Shown: positions 1 through 8,965 of the stretch, piece after piece
Layout of the letters: each line of letters opens with the position of its first letter
Position numbering within the stretch: position 1 is the stretch's first letter
DNA from: Bdellovibrionales bacterium
Lineage (GTDB): Bacteria; Bdellovibrionota; Bdellovibrionia; Bdellovibrionales; JAGQZY01
NCBI GenBank assembly: GCA_019750295.1
Contig: JAIEOS010000130.1
Coordinates: 1 to 37,586, forward strand
Direction of reading: 5' to 3'
Length of the DNA: 37,586 bases
Notes under the pieces: model-generated
Seen by the model: the letters and a program-made list of their open reading frames with translations, nothing else
What the model was told of the DNA's origin: nothing
Databases searched by the model: none
Translations under genes and position numbers: made by a program

Positions 1-3000
1 ATAGCACGAGCGATATATTATCGATTCAGACCACTGGAGTTGAGAGACTGAGAGTGGATTCAACAGGTAATGTGGGTGTCGGGACTACTAACCCTCAGTC
101 TAGATTAGATGTTTCTGGGACGATCCGTGCCACGGAAATCTGCGATGAAAACGGTTCAAACTGTAAAGACATCTCAAGCGGTTGGGGCGCCGGTGGCGAT
201 ATTGATGGTGTGACGACTGCGGCAGGATCAGGATTAACCGGCGGTACAGCCAGTGGGACTGCCACGATATCTGTTGTGACCGATGGTACAACGGTTGAGG
301 TGAACGGATCGAATCAAATTCAAGTGCGCGACGGCGGGATCACAGCGGCGAAGATCGCATCTAACGCCGTCACCACTGCGAAAATACTTGATGCGAATGT
401 GACGACGGCAAAAATCGCGGATGCCAATGTAACGAGCGTTAAGTTGGCCGCAGATTCCGTCACTTCCGCAAAAATCTTAGATGGAACAATTGCTGCGGCA
501 GATCTGGCGTCTGATTCCGTGACCAGTGCCAAGATCGTTGATGGTACGATAGCGACAGCTGATATTGGAAATGGTTCCGTCACTGATGCAAAGATAGATA
601 CGGTGATGGTGAACAAGATCACCAGTGCGCTTGGGCAATATTTTACTTACGCCCCCAACGGAGGGGCTTGTGCTGCCGGTGAAGTTTTAAAGATGAATGC
701 TTCAAGCCAGTGGGTTTGTGGTACAGACACGGGTGGAGTGACAGATCATGGAGCTCTCAGTGGTCTCGCAGATGACGATCACACTCAATATGTGATGCTT
801 GCTGGTCGATCTGGTGGACAAAGTATCATTGGTGGCACGGCGGCGAGTAATAGTCTTACATTAGATTCTACAAGTTCTGTGACAAAGGGAAATATAGTCC
901 TTCAGCCAAATGGTGGGAATGTTGGGATTGGTACAACCAATCCAGGGGCACCCCTCGATATTTCAAATACCAGAGGAGATAATGTCTATTTGAGAAATCC
1001 GGCTGCTGGAGACCCATGGAATTATATTGGCTTTTATAACAATACAAATCGTAGATGGTGGGCTGGTGCTGATAATTCAGGAAATTTTGCGATAACTCGA
1101 GATAACGCCGCAGGAAATATTCTTCTAAATGGTGGTAATGTAGGTATTGGGACTACAAATCCTAGTCGCCCTCTGCATTTGGCTAGTTCAACCTCTGCCA
1201 CCATGATTTTGGAAAACACAGCGGCGGCTTCTAATCTCAAAAAACGTTATATTAATACGGGAAGTTTCGGTGCGGGAAGTATGACATTTGGAAAGTTCAG
1301 TGACGATATGTCTTCCTCTGCAGAACATATGACCATCGACACCTCAGGTAACGTCGGAATCGGAACGACGGCTCCAACCACTCGTTTAGATGTGGAAGGT
1401 ACAATTCAAATCGGCGATGGGGGAGAGACGTGCTCTGTGGCGGCGAATGCCGGAATGGTGAAGTACTCGTCTGGTACGCTCCAGTATTGTAATGGAAGTT
1501 CGTGGCAAACTTTGGGTGTGAGCGGTTCTGGATTAACTACTTTGAATGGTCAAACAGGAAGCACACAAACATTTGCAGTGACAGCGACGGGCCTTGCACC
1601 AGCGATCAATTCAGCCTCGAACGTTCATACACTGAGTATTCCACTAGCCAGTGGTGCAGGTGTAACAAGCGGAACAATTTCAAAGACCGAGTATGACAGT
1701 TTTGTGGCAAAACTGAGTGCCGTTTCTGGAAGTACATTAAGTGCAGGAATGATATGGGTAGGTAACGGCAGTAATGCCGCTACGGCAGTGGCCATGAGTG
1801 GCGATGCGACATTAAGTAATACGGGTGCTCTGACGATTGCGAACAACGCAATTACCAATGTAAAAATCAGTGCCGATGCAGTGACCAGCGCTAAAATTCA
1901 AGACGGTACTATCGCATTAGCAGATCTTGCAACAAATTCTGTGGATTCCACGAAAATCGTAGATGGTGCCGTAGCGGCAGTGGATTTAGCTGCGGATTCA
2001 GTCACCAGTGCCAAGATCGTTGACGGCACAATAGCGACAGCAGATCTAGCAAACGGGGCAGTGACTGATGCAAAGATAGATACAGTGATGGTGAACAAGA
2101 TCACCAGTGCGCTGGGCCAATATTTTACTTATGCGCCGAACGGAGGAGCTTGTGCTCCGGGTGAAGTTTTAAAGATGAATGCTTCAAGCCAGTGGGTTTG
2201 TGGTACAGACACGGGTGGAGTGACAGATCATGGAGCTCTCAGTGGTCTCGCAGATGACGATCACACTCAATACGTGATGCTTGCAGGCCGGAGCGGTGGC
2301 CAGAATCTTCGCGGCGGTACGGCGGCTAGTAACAATTTGACATTAGAGTCGACGAGCAATGCCACAAAAGGGTATGTGCTCCTTCAGCCGAATGGTGGTA
2401 ACGTCGGTATCGGAACGACGAGTCCTGTGCGAAGACTTTCGGTTCAAGGGACTTCGATCGCCAACGGAAGCTATAGAACAATCAGTGTCAATGAGCCTGG
2501 TGCTGGCAATGAGAGTATTTCTCTCGGCTATGATGCCAATGGCAGTATTCATACAGCAGGATTTCTTCGCAGCAACAATAACTTGCCTCTTTCTCTGGGA
2601 ACTTTGGTTACCCCAAATGCGGTCACAGTACTTGATGGCGGTAACGTCGGTATCGGCACGACGAGTCCCAATGCGCCGCTCGAAATTAATCGCGAAGTCT
2701 CTCAGACTAATATTTCTTTGGTTAACAGAACAAATTCAGCTTTGGATGGTGGTGGCGTAGTGGTTTATCGTAGTCGAGGCACAAACTCGAGCCCCTCGCA
2801 TCTACTCTCTGGCGACCGTGTCGGATATTTTTCTTTTTCGAATGCACTCACAACATCTTCTTGGTCATCAATGGAATCCTATACGACTCAAAATCATACT
2901 GGATCTGCACAAGGTATGGACTTGCGATTCTCAGTTGTTCAGAATGGAACCACGGGAAGCCAGGAAAGAATGCGGATTGACCAAAACGGGAACGTCGGTA

Positions 3001-3950
3001 TTGGCACTACAAGTCCAACTCAGACATTAGATGTGAACGGGCCGGCTGTAGTCCGTGGCCAACTTTCAGTTTTAGGTGGCTCAACTTCGGCAAACGCCTC
3101 TCTGATTATAAATAATAGCGCAAATACTCTCAGCCAACTTTATGTGAGAGGGGATGGCAACGTGGGTATCGGAACAGCAATCCCTACTGCAAAGCTTGAG
3201 GTTAGAGGGGGGCAGGTGTTCGTCCGCAATCCTTCGGGCACCGCTGGAGCTTTTTATAGCGATGGTGGGTCCGGCTTTGGAATTCATGGTGAATCCAATG
3301 CGAATTACGGCGTTTCTGGTAAAACGACCCATATTACTTATGGTGGAGTGGTGGGATACGCGCAAAATGGAACGAATTATGGGATTATCGGTCACGCCAA
3401 CCAGTATGCAATCTACGGAGCGGGAGATGGATATATTTCTGGAACGATGTCTTGGGGGTCTGATGCTCGCCTCAAGGATAATATTCAACTCATTCCAGAT
3501 GGACTCGAGTTTGTCATGAAGCTTCGTCCAGTCTCTTACACGTGGAAGCCAGACTCAGATCAAGCTCAGTTACAAAAAGGTCCTAAACATGGTTTTATCG
3601 CACAAGAAGTTCAAAAAATTCTTCCTGGTGCGGTCAAGGAAAACACTCCGCCTGTGATGCCAGGCCAAACCAAGAAAAGCCTCAATCAAAAGTTGGGAAA
3701 ATTCCTTACAGTTGAGTACAACGAGTTTATTGCTTACATGGCGAAAGCGATTCAGGAGCTTTACGCCAAGTTCAAAGCGTTTGAGTCCAAAACAGACAAG
3801 CGCCTAGAAGCTTTGGAAAAACAAAATCAACTTTTAGTCCAACAACTTGAGCTCATGAAAAAACAGAACGAAGAGACTCAAAAGCAGTTGAAGGAATTAC
3901 GGAACAAAAGCGACAGAATTCCAGCGAGCACAACTCTAAAGTCCAAATAA
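1..3950 (+). CDS. S74-chaperone trimeric fibre protein (MAT-like adhesin), 5' truncated by window edge
   Basis: The reading frame is already open at base 3 and encodes fibre-like sequence before the first possible start (GTG at 54), so the gene begins outside the window. The visible 1300 or so residues contain about eight copies of a GNVGIGTTxP motif, each followed by a short LDV-type strand. They also contain two blocks of VTSAKIxDGTIA-type repeats and four AAG/GTA-rich linker stretches. The C-terminus is an S74 intramolecular chaperone domain: SDARLKD with the expected Ser at 3459-3461 and Lys five residues later, then GFIAQEVQ, VEYNEFIAYMAKAIQEL and a long coiled coil. In this family the Ser/Lys dyad cuts the chaperone off after the trimer folds. 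Such fibres are phage tail spikes or, in Bdellovibrio, MAT surface fibres used for prey contact. No phage genes are nearby, so I favour a cellular surface fibre. The family call is strong; the role is inferred. Confidence 0.9.
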   Translation, partial: STSDILSIQTTGVERLRVDSTGNVGVGTTNPQSRLDVSGTIRATEICDENGSNCKDISSGWGAGGDIDGVTTAAGSGLTGGTASGTATISVVTDGTTVEVNGSNQIQVRDGGITAAKIASNAVTTAKILDANVTTAKIADANVTSVKLAADSVTSAKILDGTIAAADLASDSVTSAKIVDGTIATADIGNGSVTDAKIDTVMVNKITSALGQYFTYAPNGGACAAGEVLKMNASSQWVCGTDTGGVTDHGALSGLADDDHTQYVMLAGRSGGQSIIGGTAASNSLTLDSTSSVTKGNIVLQPNGGNVGIGTTNPGAPLDISNTRGDNVYLRNPAAGDPWNYIGFYNNTNRRWWAGADNSGNFAITRDNAAGNILLNGGNVGIGTTNPSRPLHLASSTSATMILENTAAASNLKKRYINTGSFGAGSMTFGKFSDDMSSSAEHMTIDTSGNVGIGTTAPTTRLDVEGTIQIGDGGETCSVAANAGMVKYSSGTLQYCNGSSWQTLGVSGSGLTTLNGQTGSTQTFAVTATGLAPAINSASNVHTLSIPLASGAGVTSGTISKTEYDSFVAKLSAVSGSTLSAGMIWVGNGSNAATAVAMSGDATLSNTGALTIANNAITNVKISADAVTSAKIQDGTIALADLATNSVDSTKIVDGAVAAVDLAADSVTSAKIVDGTIATADLANGAVTDAKIDTVMVNKITSALGQYFTYAPNGGACAPGEVLKMNASSQWVCGTDTGGVTDHGALSGLADDDHTQYVMLAGRSGGQNLRGGTAASNNLTLESTSNATKGYVLLQPNGGNVGIGTTSPVRRLSVQGTSIANGSYRTISVNEPGAGNESISLGYDANGSIHTAGFLRSNNNLPLSLGTLVTPNAVTVLDGGNVGIGTTSPNAPLEINREVSQTNISLVNRTNSALDGGGVVVYRSRGTNSSPSHLLSGDRVGYFSFSNALTTSSWSSMESYTTQNHTGSAQGMDLRFSVVQNGTTGSQERMRIDQNGNVGIGTTSPTQTLDVNGPAVVRGQLSVLGGSTSANASLIINNSANTLSQLYVRGDGNVGIGTAIPTAKLEVRGGQVFVRNPSGTAGAFYSDGGSGFGIHGESNANYGVSGKTTHITYGGVVGYAQNGTNYGIIGHANQYAIYGAGDGYISGTMSWGSDARLKDNIQLIPDGLEFVMKLRPVSYTWKPDSDQAQLQKGPKHGFIAQEVQKILPGAVKENTPPVMPGQTKKSLNQKLGKFLTVEYNEFIAYMAKAIQELYAKFKAFESKTDKRLEALEKQNQLLVQQLELMKKQNEETQKQLKELRNKSDRIPASTTLKSK
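678..790 (+). repeat. Internal duplication of fibre gene, copy 1 (identical core)
   Basis: This 113-base stretch is identical to 2160-2272, at an offset of 1482 bases (494 codons). It encodes the end of the YFTYAPNGGACA block and a GVTDHGALSGLADDDHTQY segment. The wider duplicated unit runs from about 340 to about 900 and keeps the same offset but has many synonymous changes. Confidence 0.9.
2160..2272 (+). repeat. Internal duplication of fibre gene, copy 2 (identical core)
   Basis: Second copy of the 113-base identical core at 678-790. The flanking duplicated sequence (about 1860-2380) matches copy 1 in protein but has diverged at the DNA level. This suggests either constraint or recent gene conversion in the core. 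Confidence 0.9.
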
Positions 3951-4016
3951 GAATCGGTTTTCCATATTCTTAGCTCTACATTTGACGACTGCGCCGAACT
4001 TTTTTCTTTCCTTTAA

Positions 4017-4028
4017 AACGATATCGTT
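4017..4028. promoter_or_regulatory. 12-bp perfect palindrome upstream of glycine-rich gene (possible operator)
   Basis: AACGATATCGTT lies 15 bases upstream of the likely start of the next gene, in the 93-base gap after the fibre gene. It is too short and lacks a T-tract, so it is not a terminator. An operator role is only a guess. Confidence 0.2.
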
Positions 4029-4043
4029 GTTTAATTCAAAGTG

Positions 4044-5963
4044 ATGAGACATATCTGCCTAATCCTTAGTCTTATTTATTTGCAGAGCTTAGCGTTTGCG
4101 CTGCCTTCCGAAATGACCTTTGACGTCTCCGGAGTTTCTGGCAAAGAGGGGGAGCGGGGCGCTTCGGGGTTTACCGGAGCAAAGCCTGGCGAAAGTGGTG
4201 CCGATGGGCAAGAGGGAAAAGATGGATCCCCCGGCGGCAATGCCGGTGAGATCTCGGTTACGATAGGATTTGTTGAAAAATCAAACGGCCAAAAAGTATA
4301 TATCCGGGGTTATTTGCAAAAACCGGGTTCGCACGAAACTCAAGAGATCGAAAAAGAATTTGAGACCGCGTCCATCAATCAATTGACCTTCCTCGCCAGT
4401 GGCGGTGAGGGCGGAAAAGGTGGCGATGGGGGCGACGGCGGAGATGGCTCTCGCGGAAAGCAAGGGACCAACGGCACTGAGCTCGGATTTGGTCGCGACG
4501 GCGGCGCCGGTGGCGACGGCGGTAGCGGTGGAAATGGAGCTCGAGGCGGCCGTGGCGGTCGCGGTGGCGATGGCGGCCAAATCAAAATCACATTGGCGAA
4601 GGGCTCCGAAATCTTAGCCCCGCTGATTAAATACGAAACGATTGCTGGTCGAGGCGGTGAAGGTGGGCTTGGTGGGCAAAGCGGCACTGGCGGTCGAGGC
4701 GGACGCGGAGGGACAGCGGCCTGCGAAGTGTTCAATTCGGGAATTGATGCCACCTCTCACTTTTCGAAATGCGGTAAGAATGGCGCGAATGGTCGCGACG
4801 GTAGTAACGGAAAAAATGGAAGAACTGGAGGTAATGGCTCCAACGGTACGAATGGTCGCACTGAGTTTATTCACGCCGAGGGCGGACTGGCCTCAAGAAG
4901 TTACGCCGTCGAACTGACGCAGCTTGAGACCGAAGAAGAATATCTCGATGGAGTTTTTGAGGACGACGAAAAAGTGACGATCAAAGCTTTTACTCTGATC
5001 AATCTGGGCGCCAAAGATGTACCCGCCGGCGAATATAAATTTAAATTCTTCTCCCAAGATGAGCGTGTATTTAAAGAAGCACCACTTGAGCCGGGCAAAC
5101 GCAAACGATTTGTTTTAGAAGCCCCGATCAAATTGAGTGTGGATCATATTAAGGACAGTGTGCCGATCGAGCTCCGAATTAATTCGGTTTTAATTAAGCT
5201 TAAGCTTCCTCAGGGATTGGTCACAGAGAAGCCTCTAGAACTGGTGGATGCGCAGATTCCCGCCATGAATGATTCCCGCAAAGAAGCAACAATTACCGCT
5301 AAAGTGAAGGATCTCGCCAAAAAAAGTTACGGAATCAATGGAGATCTTCACCGGAAGGTTTTTTTATCACTTCAATCGAAAAACCCCAATACTGTTTTGG
5401 CTGCGAAAGTGGGGGGCGAGGAGAGGTCATTGAAAGAGCCGTTTTCAATCGAGATTGAATCGATTGATCCTGGGGAAACAAAAACGGTGCAAATTCCATT
5501 TTTGATTAAAGGTGCGATCGTTGTGGGTTCTCGCGAAATTCTTAACCTTCAACTGATGACAACGACTTCCGAGGGGAAAGATAAAGCGATCGATGGAAAA
5601 GACTTACTGCTTAAGTTTACAGTGGACCCCACAAAAGCGGTCGACTACGGCGCCGATCTTCGAAATATGAAGATCAGTTGCAAGTTTCCAAAGCTATTCT
5701 GGTCCACGCGCACTTTAAAAAAATTAACGATCCGTAAGCCCGAAAATACCGATCGGGTGGATATTGGTTACAAGCTGAAGTCGGGTTTTTCCAACCCGCC
5801 GATCTACTCGGTGCATGTCGATGATATTCAGCATGTTCTCGTCAAACTTTTTGCCGGCACCGAGGTGACCAGAGACGACATTGTTGAGCTCATGAACTAC
5901 GCTGTTCGCGAGGCCTCTCAGCAAAGCTCCGATGTCGACTGGCAGCTTTTAAAGTGTGAATAA
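4044..5963 (+). CDS. Secreted glycine-rich, collagen-like surface protein
   Basis: A protein of 639 residues. The start is read at ATG 4044, although an adjacent in-frame GTG at 4041 is possible; the ribosome site is weak. The N-terminal hydrophobic stretch ending near SLAFA looks like a signal peptide. Residues about 28-70 are an irregular collagen-like Gly-X-Y run (GKEGERGASG). A short beta-type segment follows, then two dense GGxGGxGG blocks (about 113-170 and 200-270) around a second beta segment. The C-terminal 370 residues have no repeats and read as beta-rich domains I do not recognise. Two cysteines flank the last glycine block. Its position behind the fibre gene on the same strand suggests a surface or extracellular-matrix role. 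The glycine blocks produce spurious long open frames on the opposite strand. I assign no enzymatic function. Confidence 0.8.
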   Translation: MRHICLILSLIYLQSLAFALPSEMTFDVSGVSGKEGERGASGFTGAKPGESGADGQEGKDGSPGGNAGEISVTIGFVEKSNGQKVYIRGYLQKPGSHETQEIEKEFETASINQLTFLASGGEGGKGGDGGDGGDGSRGKQGTNGTELGFGRDGGAGGDGGSGGNGARGGRGGRGGDGGQIKITLAKGSEILAPLIKYETIAGRGGEGGLGGQSGTGGRGGRGGTAACEVFNSGIDATSHFSKCGKNGANGRDGSNGKNGRTGGNGSNGTNGRTEFIHAEGGLASRSYAVELTQLETEEEYLDGVFEDDEKVTIKAFTLINLGAKDVPAGEYKFKFFSQDERVFKEAPLEPGKRKRFVLEAPIKLSVDHIKDSVPIELRINSVLIKLKLPQGLVTEKPLELVDAQIPAMNDSRKEATITAKVKDLAKKSYGINGDLHRKVFLSLQSKNPNTVLAAKVGGEERSLKEPFSIEIESIDPGETKTVQIPFLIKGAIVVGSREILNLQLMTTTSEGKDKAIDGKDLLLKFTVDPTKAVDYGADLRNMKISCKFPKLFWSTRTLKKLTIRKPENTDRVDIGYKLKSGFSNPPIYSVHVDDIQHVLVKLFAGTEVTRDDIVELMNYAVREASQQSSDVDWQLLKCE

Positions 5964-5967
5964 ATAT

Positions 5968-6825
5968 TTAAAAGGGTCTCGGAAAAACTTCCACTTTGTG
6001 GCGGAATTCAGGCGGTATTTTTCGATCTAAAGTTTCGATCACTTCTCTTGTGGAGTGGCGGGCTGAAAGATGAATCATCACAATTTTTTCGGCGGGAATC
6101 GATGGGATGATTTTAGCCCACTCATCTAAGTGAATATGGCCCCACTCTCGAGCGGCTGCAATCGACTTTTTGTCGTCGATGAAAGTGGTCTCCATAAATA
6201 GCACGGATACGGGATCTTTAAATGTTTTTAGAAAGTCGATCGTTGCGTCTCCCGTGAAGGAAAAAAGACGCTCATCGATCATCTGATGAAGTTCTCCTTG
6301 AGCATTTTTAATATCTAGAATCTGTTCTCGGGAGAGGTTTTGCAGTTCGTTTTTCAGTTTCTTCTTTTGCTGGAGGAATGTGTAACCGACGCTGGGCACT
6401 CGATGCACGGTTTTAAAAACTTCGACCGCAGAGTTTTTATCAATCGTAATGCGGTCGCCGGGCTCTACGGGGACTAACTCAAAGTGATACTTGAAGTCCT
6501 CGATCTCTTGCCACAATTCAATGAGCTTTAAGAAGTTTTCGTAATAATGAGTCGGCAAATACACTTTCGCTGGTTTTAAGCCCCAAAGAGATCGCTGGGA
6601 CAAGACATAATTGAGCCCACTGGCGTGGTCTGCGTGACCATGAGTAATAAAATAGTGGTTGCAGGGAATGTTAAACTGAATTCCCTGGGCGATATCGAAA
6701 GCGATCTTTTGGTTTTCGTAAACCAAAGAGGTCGACACTCCGGCAATGCTGTAGCCGTAAAAATTATGGTCCTTGTACTGCCAAGGGAATCCCCCCTTAT
6801 GAGGGAATCGTGTTTCGGAATCCAT
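5968..6825 (-). CDS. RNase Z-type metallo-beta-lactamase-fold hydrolase (short, plant-like form)
   Basis: A 285-residue metallo-beta-lactamase-fold protein. The metal site is visible as HGHADH (His62, His64, Asp66, His67), His141 (TVHRVPS), Asp193 (FTGDAT) and His252 (IHLSARHS). These are the positions expected for tRNase Z, which trims the 3' trailer of tRNA precursors. From memory, the spacing and phrases such as GYSIAGVST, METTFIDD and REWGHIHLDE resemble plant short tRNase Z (TRZ1) more than E. coli Rnz. The start overlaps the stop of the upstream gene (TAATG at 6823-6827) and no ribosome site precedes it, so translation is probably coupled. The 3' end lies 4 bases from the convergent glycine-rich gene. 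Activity on tRNA is inferred; a different phosphodiester or ester substrate is possible. Confidence 0.85.
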   Translation of the reverse strand: MDSETRFPHKGGFPWQYKDHNFYGYSIAGVSTSLVYENQKIAFDIAQGIQFNIPCNHYFITHGHADHASGLNYVLSQRSLWGLKPAKVYLPTHYYENFLKLIELWQEIEDFKYHFELVPVEPGDRITIDKNSAVEVFKTVHRVPSVGYTFLQQKKKLKNELQNLSREQILDIKNAQGELHQMIDERLFSFTGDATIDFLKTFKDPVSVLFMETTFIDDKKSIAAAREWGHIHLDEWAKIIPSIPAEKIVMIHLSARHSTREVIETLDRKIPPEFRHKVEVFPRPF

Positions 6826-8120
6826 TATTTATACAAGGCTAACTGTTTAGCGAGGATGTCATGTCCCAACCATAGCACCGGCGAGCGTGGCGCCCAGCTC
6901 TCGTGGAGCATAATCGATCCCGTGGACTTAAACACTTCTTCGCTGAGCACGAAGGTCATCAGGTTTTTTGGATCTTCGTGCATATCAATGAGATGATCGG
7001 AGGAGTCCAACATATAGGCCATTTGCTCTTTGGTGTTATGCTGGGGCCACTTGTCGTAATGAGAATGCGAGGTGATCAGTGGGCTTTTAAAATAGCCCAG
7101 GGTAAAATCCATAATCTCTTTAAACGAATGCTCCGGTTTTAATAAACTCTTACAGCTCGCCAAAATCTTTTGAGTATACGGAGTTTTTTCTTTTTCTAAG
7201 GCGCCGACGAGCGGGTAAAGAGAAACTTCCACGCCTTGAAAAATACCACTGGAGTTGGTGAGAATTTCGGGGCAATTGAATACACAAGTGTTGAGGCCTT
7301 TTCGCGAGAACTCCTGAGAGATCTCTTCGAGCTTCATCTTAGCCCAGCCTTGAAAGTACGGAGTGTATGTCTGCCATTTAAATTCGTCACCGTGCAAAAC
7401 TTCTGTGCCGTGATACCCGTAAGCAACATAGGAGACGTGCCCTCCCTTTTTTTCAATTTTGCTTCGAAGGGGTGTTGTGAGTTCCATCAAATGCTTATAG
7501 GTGTAGGCCGTCACTTCCTCGAAGTTTTGAATGGCCATCTGACCCATGTCGGATTCGAGGAAATCTTTGGAGCTCACGAAACGATCTTCGCGACCTTTAA
7601 AAACGCGATTCATCACCGGCATGATAATTTTGGTGCGAGGGACACCACCGGCCATGGTGTGAACGAACAAAACATTTGCGCCATCAGGAATGAACTTCTC
7701 CAACTGATGGACAAATTCTTTGGTGTTTGAAATAAAACGCTCAGCCCCCCGCGCTCGAGATTCTTTGATTTTATCCCAAGGCATTTGAATATCGCGCCAC
7801 TGATCCATCTTAAAGCCTGTCATGTAATCCACGGGAGTTTTTCCTGAGGAATCGGCTTCAAGGTCAAAGCCGGCTTCCAGCGGAATATTAATAAAGGGCT
7901 GTGGGATTGTTTCTGACTCCTCGGGAGTCAGTGCGCGCAAAGGGGAGTTGGCGCCATCTCGGCGACCGACGGTGGTGCGAACAATCGTAAGGCCATGACG
8001 TTGGGCCTCTTCCACGATCCCGTTGGCATAGCCTCGAGAAAAAAGCTCACCAAACAGAACAAGAACATCGCCTTTTTTATATGCCGCTTTTTGTGGCAAT
8101 GACTTCATCGGTACGACCAT
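6825..8120 (-). CDS. Unrecognised protein with SDR-like Rossmann N-terminus
   Basis: A 431-residue protein I cannot place in a family. The start at 8120 is supported by an AAGGGGGC-type ribosome site 6-7 bases upstream. The N-terminus (VLVLFGELFSRGYANGIVEEAQRHG) has the beta strand, glycine-rich turn and helix of a short-chain dehydrogenase-like nucleotide site, and GxxxSRGYANGI stands in for TGxxxGxG. A VLFVHTMAGGVPR stretch could match a later SDR strand. The C-terminal half holds many His/Trp/Tyr motifs (SHSHYDKWPQHN, MLHESWAPRSP) of unknown meaning. No signal peptide or membrane segment is evident, so it is probably cytosolic. It is translationally coupled to the RNase Z-like gene, which hints at related functions, but nothing in the sequence shows what they are. 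Confidence 0.7.
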   Translation of the reverse strand: MVVPMKSLPQKAAYKKGDVLVLFGELFSRGYANGIVEEAQRHGLTIVRTTVGRRDGANSPLRALTPEESETIPQPFINIPLEAGFDLEADSSGKTPVDYMTGFKMDQWRDIQMPWDKIKESRARGAERFISNTKEFVHQLEKFIPDGANVLFVHTMAGGVPRTKIIMPVMNRVFKGREDRFVSSKDFLESDMGQMAIQNFEEVTAYTYKHLMELTTPLRSKIEKKGGHVSYVAYGYHGTEVLHGDEFKWQTYTPYFQGWAKMKLEEISQEFSRKGLNTCVFNCPEILTNSSGIFQGVEVSLYPLVGALEKEKTPYTQKILASCKSLLKPEHSFKEIMDFTLGYFKSPLITSHSHYDKWPQHNTKEQMAYMLDSSDHLIDMHEDPKNLMTFVLSEEVFKSTGSIMLHESWAPRSPVLWLGHDILAKQLALYK

Positions 8121-8269
8121 GCGCAGCCCCCTTTAAATTGAGTGAAAACGAAAATAGCACGCTCGATCCTCCAGTCAAGAAGCAGCTTGCCTCCGAAAAG
8201 CCGCCCTTAGTCTAGGACACTCTTTAGTATTCTCGGTTTTTGAATGATACTAGCCAGAGGGAGAACTCT

Positions 8270-8962
8270 ATGAAATCACTGGTGACCGTTTTGATCTTAA
8301 TGCTGTCCTTTAATGTTTTTGCGCAAAGCCGATCTGGTCGCTCCAATAACAGCCAGCTCGCTGCTGTGATCAAGTGCATGAACTTTATCGCTGCCGACTC
8401 CAGTGTGAAATTAAGGCTTCCGTATGTGGCCCAGTATCCCGATGAACATTATTACGTTCAAGCTCGGGGAGGTACCGGATGCGAGCGAACAACAACGACC
8501 ACCGGCGGTCGAACGACCGCTCAGGAGAACGAACGAGATGGTCTCACGGGCGTCATCGTCATTAACGCCAACGTCGCAAAATTCTGTCCTATCGGAACAG
8601 GCTCAACAGGTTTTGTGAGAGGGAAGCCGAATACAATAACAATCGGAGGACGGGAAGTGACTTATCCTCCGGCTCAGGCCGGTCAAGTGGCCCATAAAGT
8701 TTCGGGCTATGACGAGAGTCGCTGTTGTATTAATCCCGAATCTACAAACTATGTTGCAGAAAGAGTTCGCGGATATTTGATGAGCGGAGTTATTGCCTAC
8801 GCCCGTGCGAAGCGTGCGGCGAATATGGAGCGGGCTGCCGTCATCCATTCTTTGCGACCCCACTGTGGTGATCAAACAGAGGGCGTCCGTATGGCATTTA
8901 GAGAAAATGCTCCTGCAACACCGCAAACTCCAACGGGCGAAACGCCTACCGTTGAACAATAA
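8270..8962 (+). CDS. Secreted cysteine protein, paralogue 1 of 3
   Basis: Read from ATG 8270 (230 residues), because AGAGGGAGAAC lies just upstream and the protein then begins with a clean signal peptide (MKSLVTVLILMLSFNVFAQ). A start at 8240 would add ten polar residues in front of it. The mature part has six cysteines in the contexts KCMNF, TGCERT, FCPIG, RCCIN and HCGD. The C-terminal tail is rich in Pro and Thr. The same cysteine pattern occurs in the protein at 9637-10371 and in part in the next gene, so this is the first of a tandem family. The family is not one I recognise. Six conserved cysteines after a signal peptide point to a periplasmic or exported disulphide-bonded protein. Confidence 0.8.
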   Translation: MKSLVTVLILMLSFNVFAQSRSGRSNNSQLAAVIKCMNFIAADSSVKLRLPYVAQYPDEHYYVQARGGTGCERTTTTTGGRTTAQENERDGLTGVIVINANVAKFCPIGTGSTGFVRGKPNTITIGGREVTYPPAQAGQVAHKVSGYDESRCCINPESTNYVAERVRGYLMSGVIAYARAKRAANMERAAVIHSLRPHCGDQTEGVRMAFRENAPATPQTPTGETPTVEQ

Positions 8963-8965
8963 GCT

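Noticed and set aside
340-600. Short regular DNA repeats that could suggest a CRISPR array
   Set aside because: They encode in-frame AKI-type protein repeats in the fibre shaft, with no conserved DNA repeat unit or unique spacers.
4379-4753. Minus-strand Pro-rich open frame of 124 codons
   Set aside because: It is the complement of the GGxGG blocks in the glycine-rich gene; Gly codons read backwards give Pro. No start context or independent support.
1-5963. Prophage tail region
   Set aside because: S74 and repeat modules are also typical of phage fibres, but no other phage gene, integrase or attachment site is visible, and the downstream genes are chromosomal.
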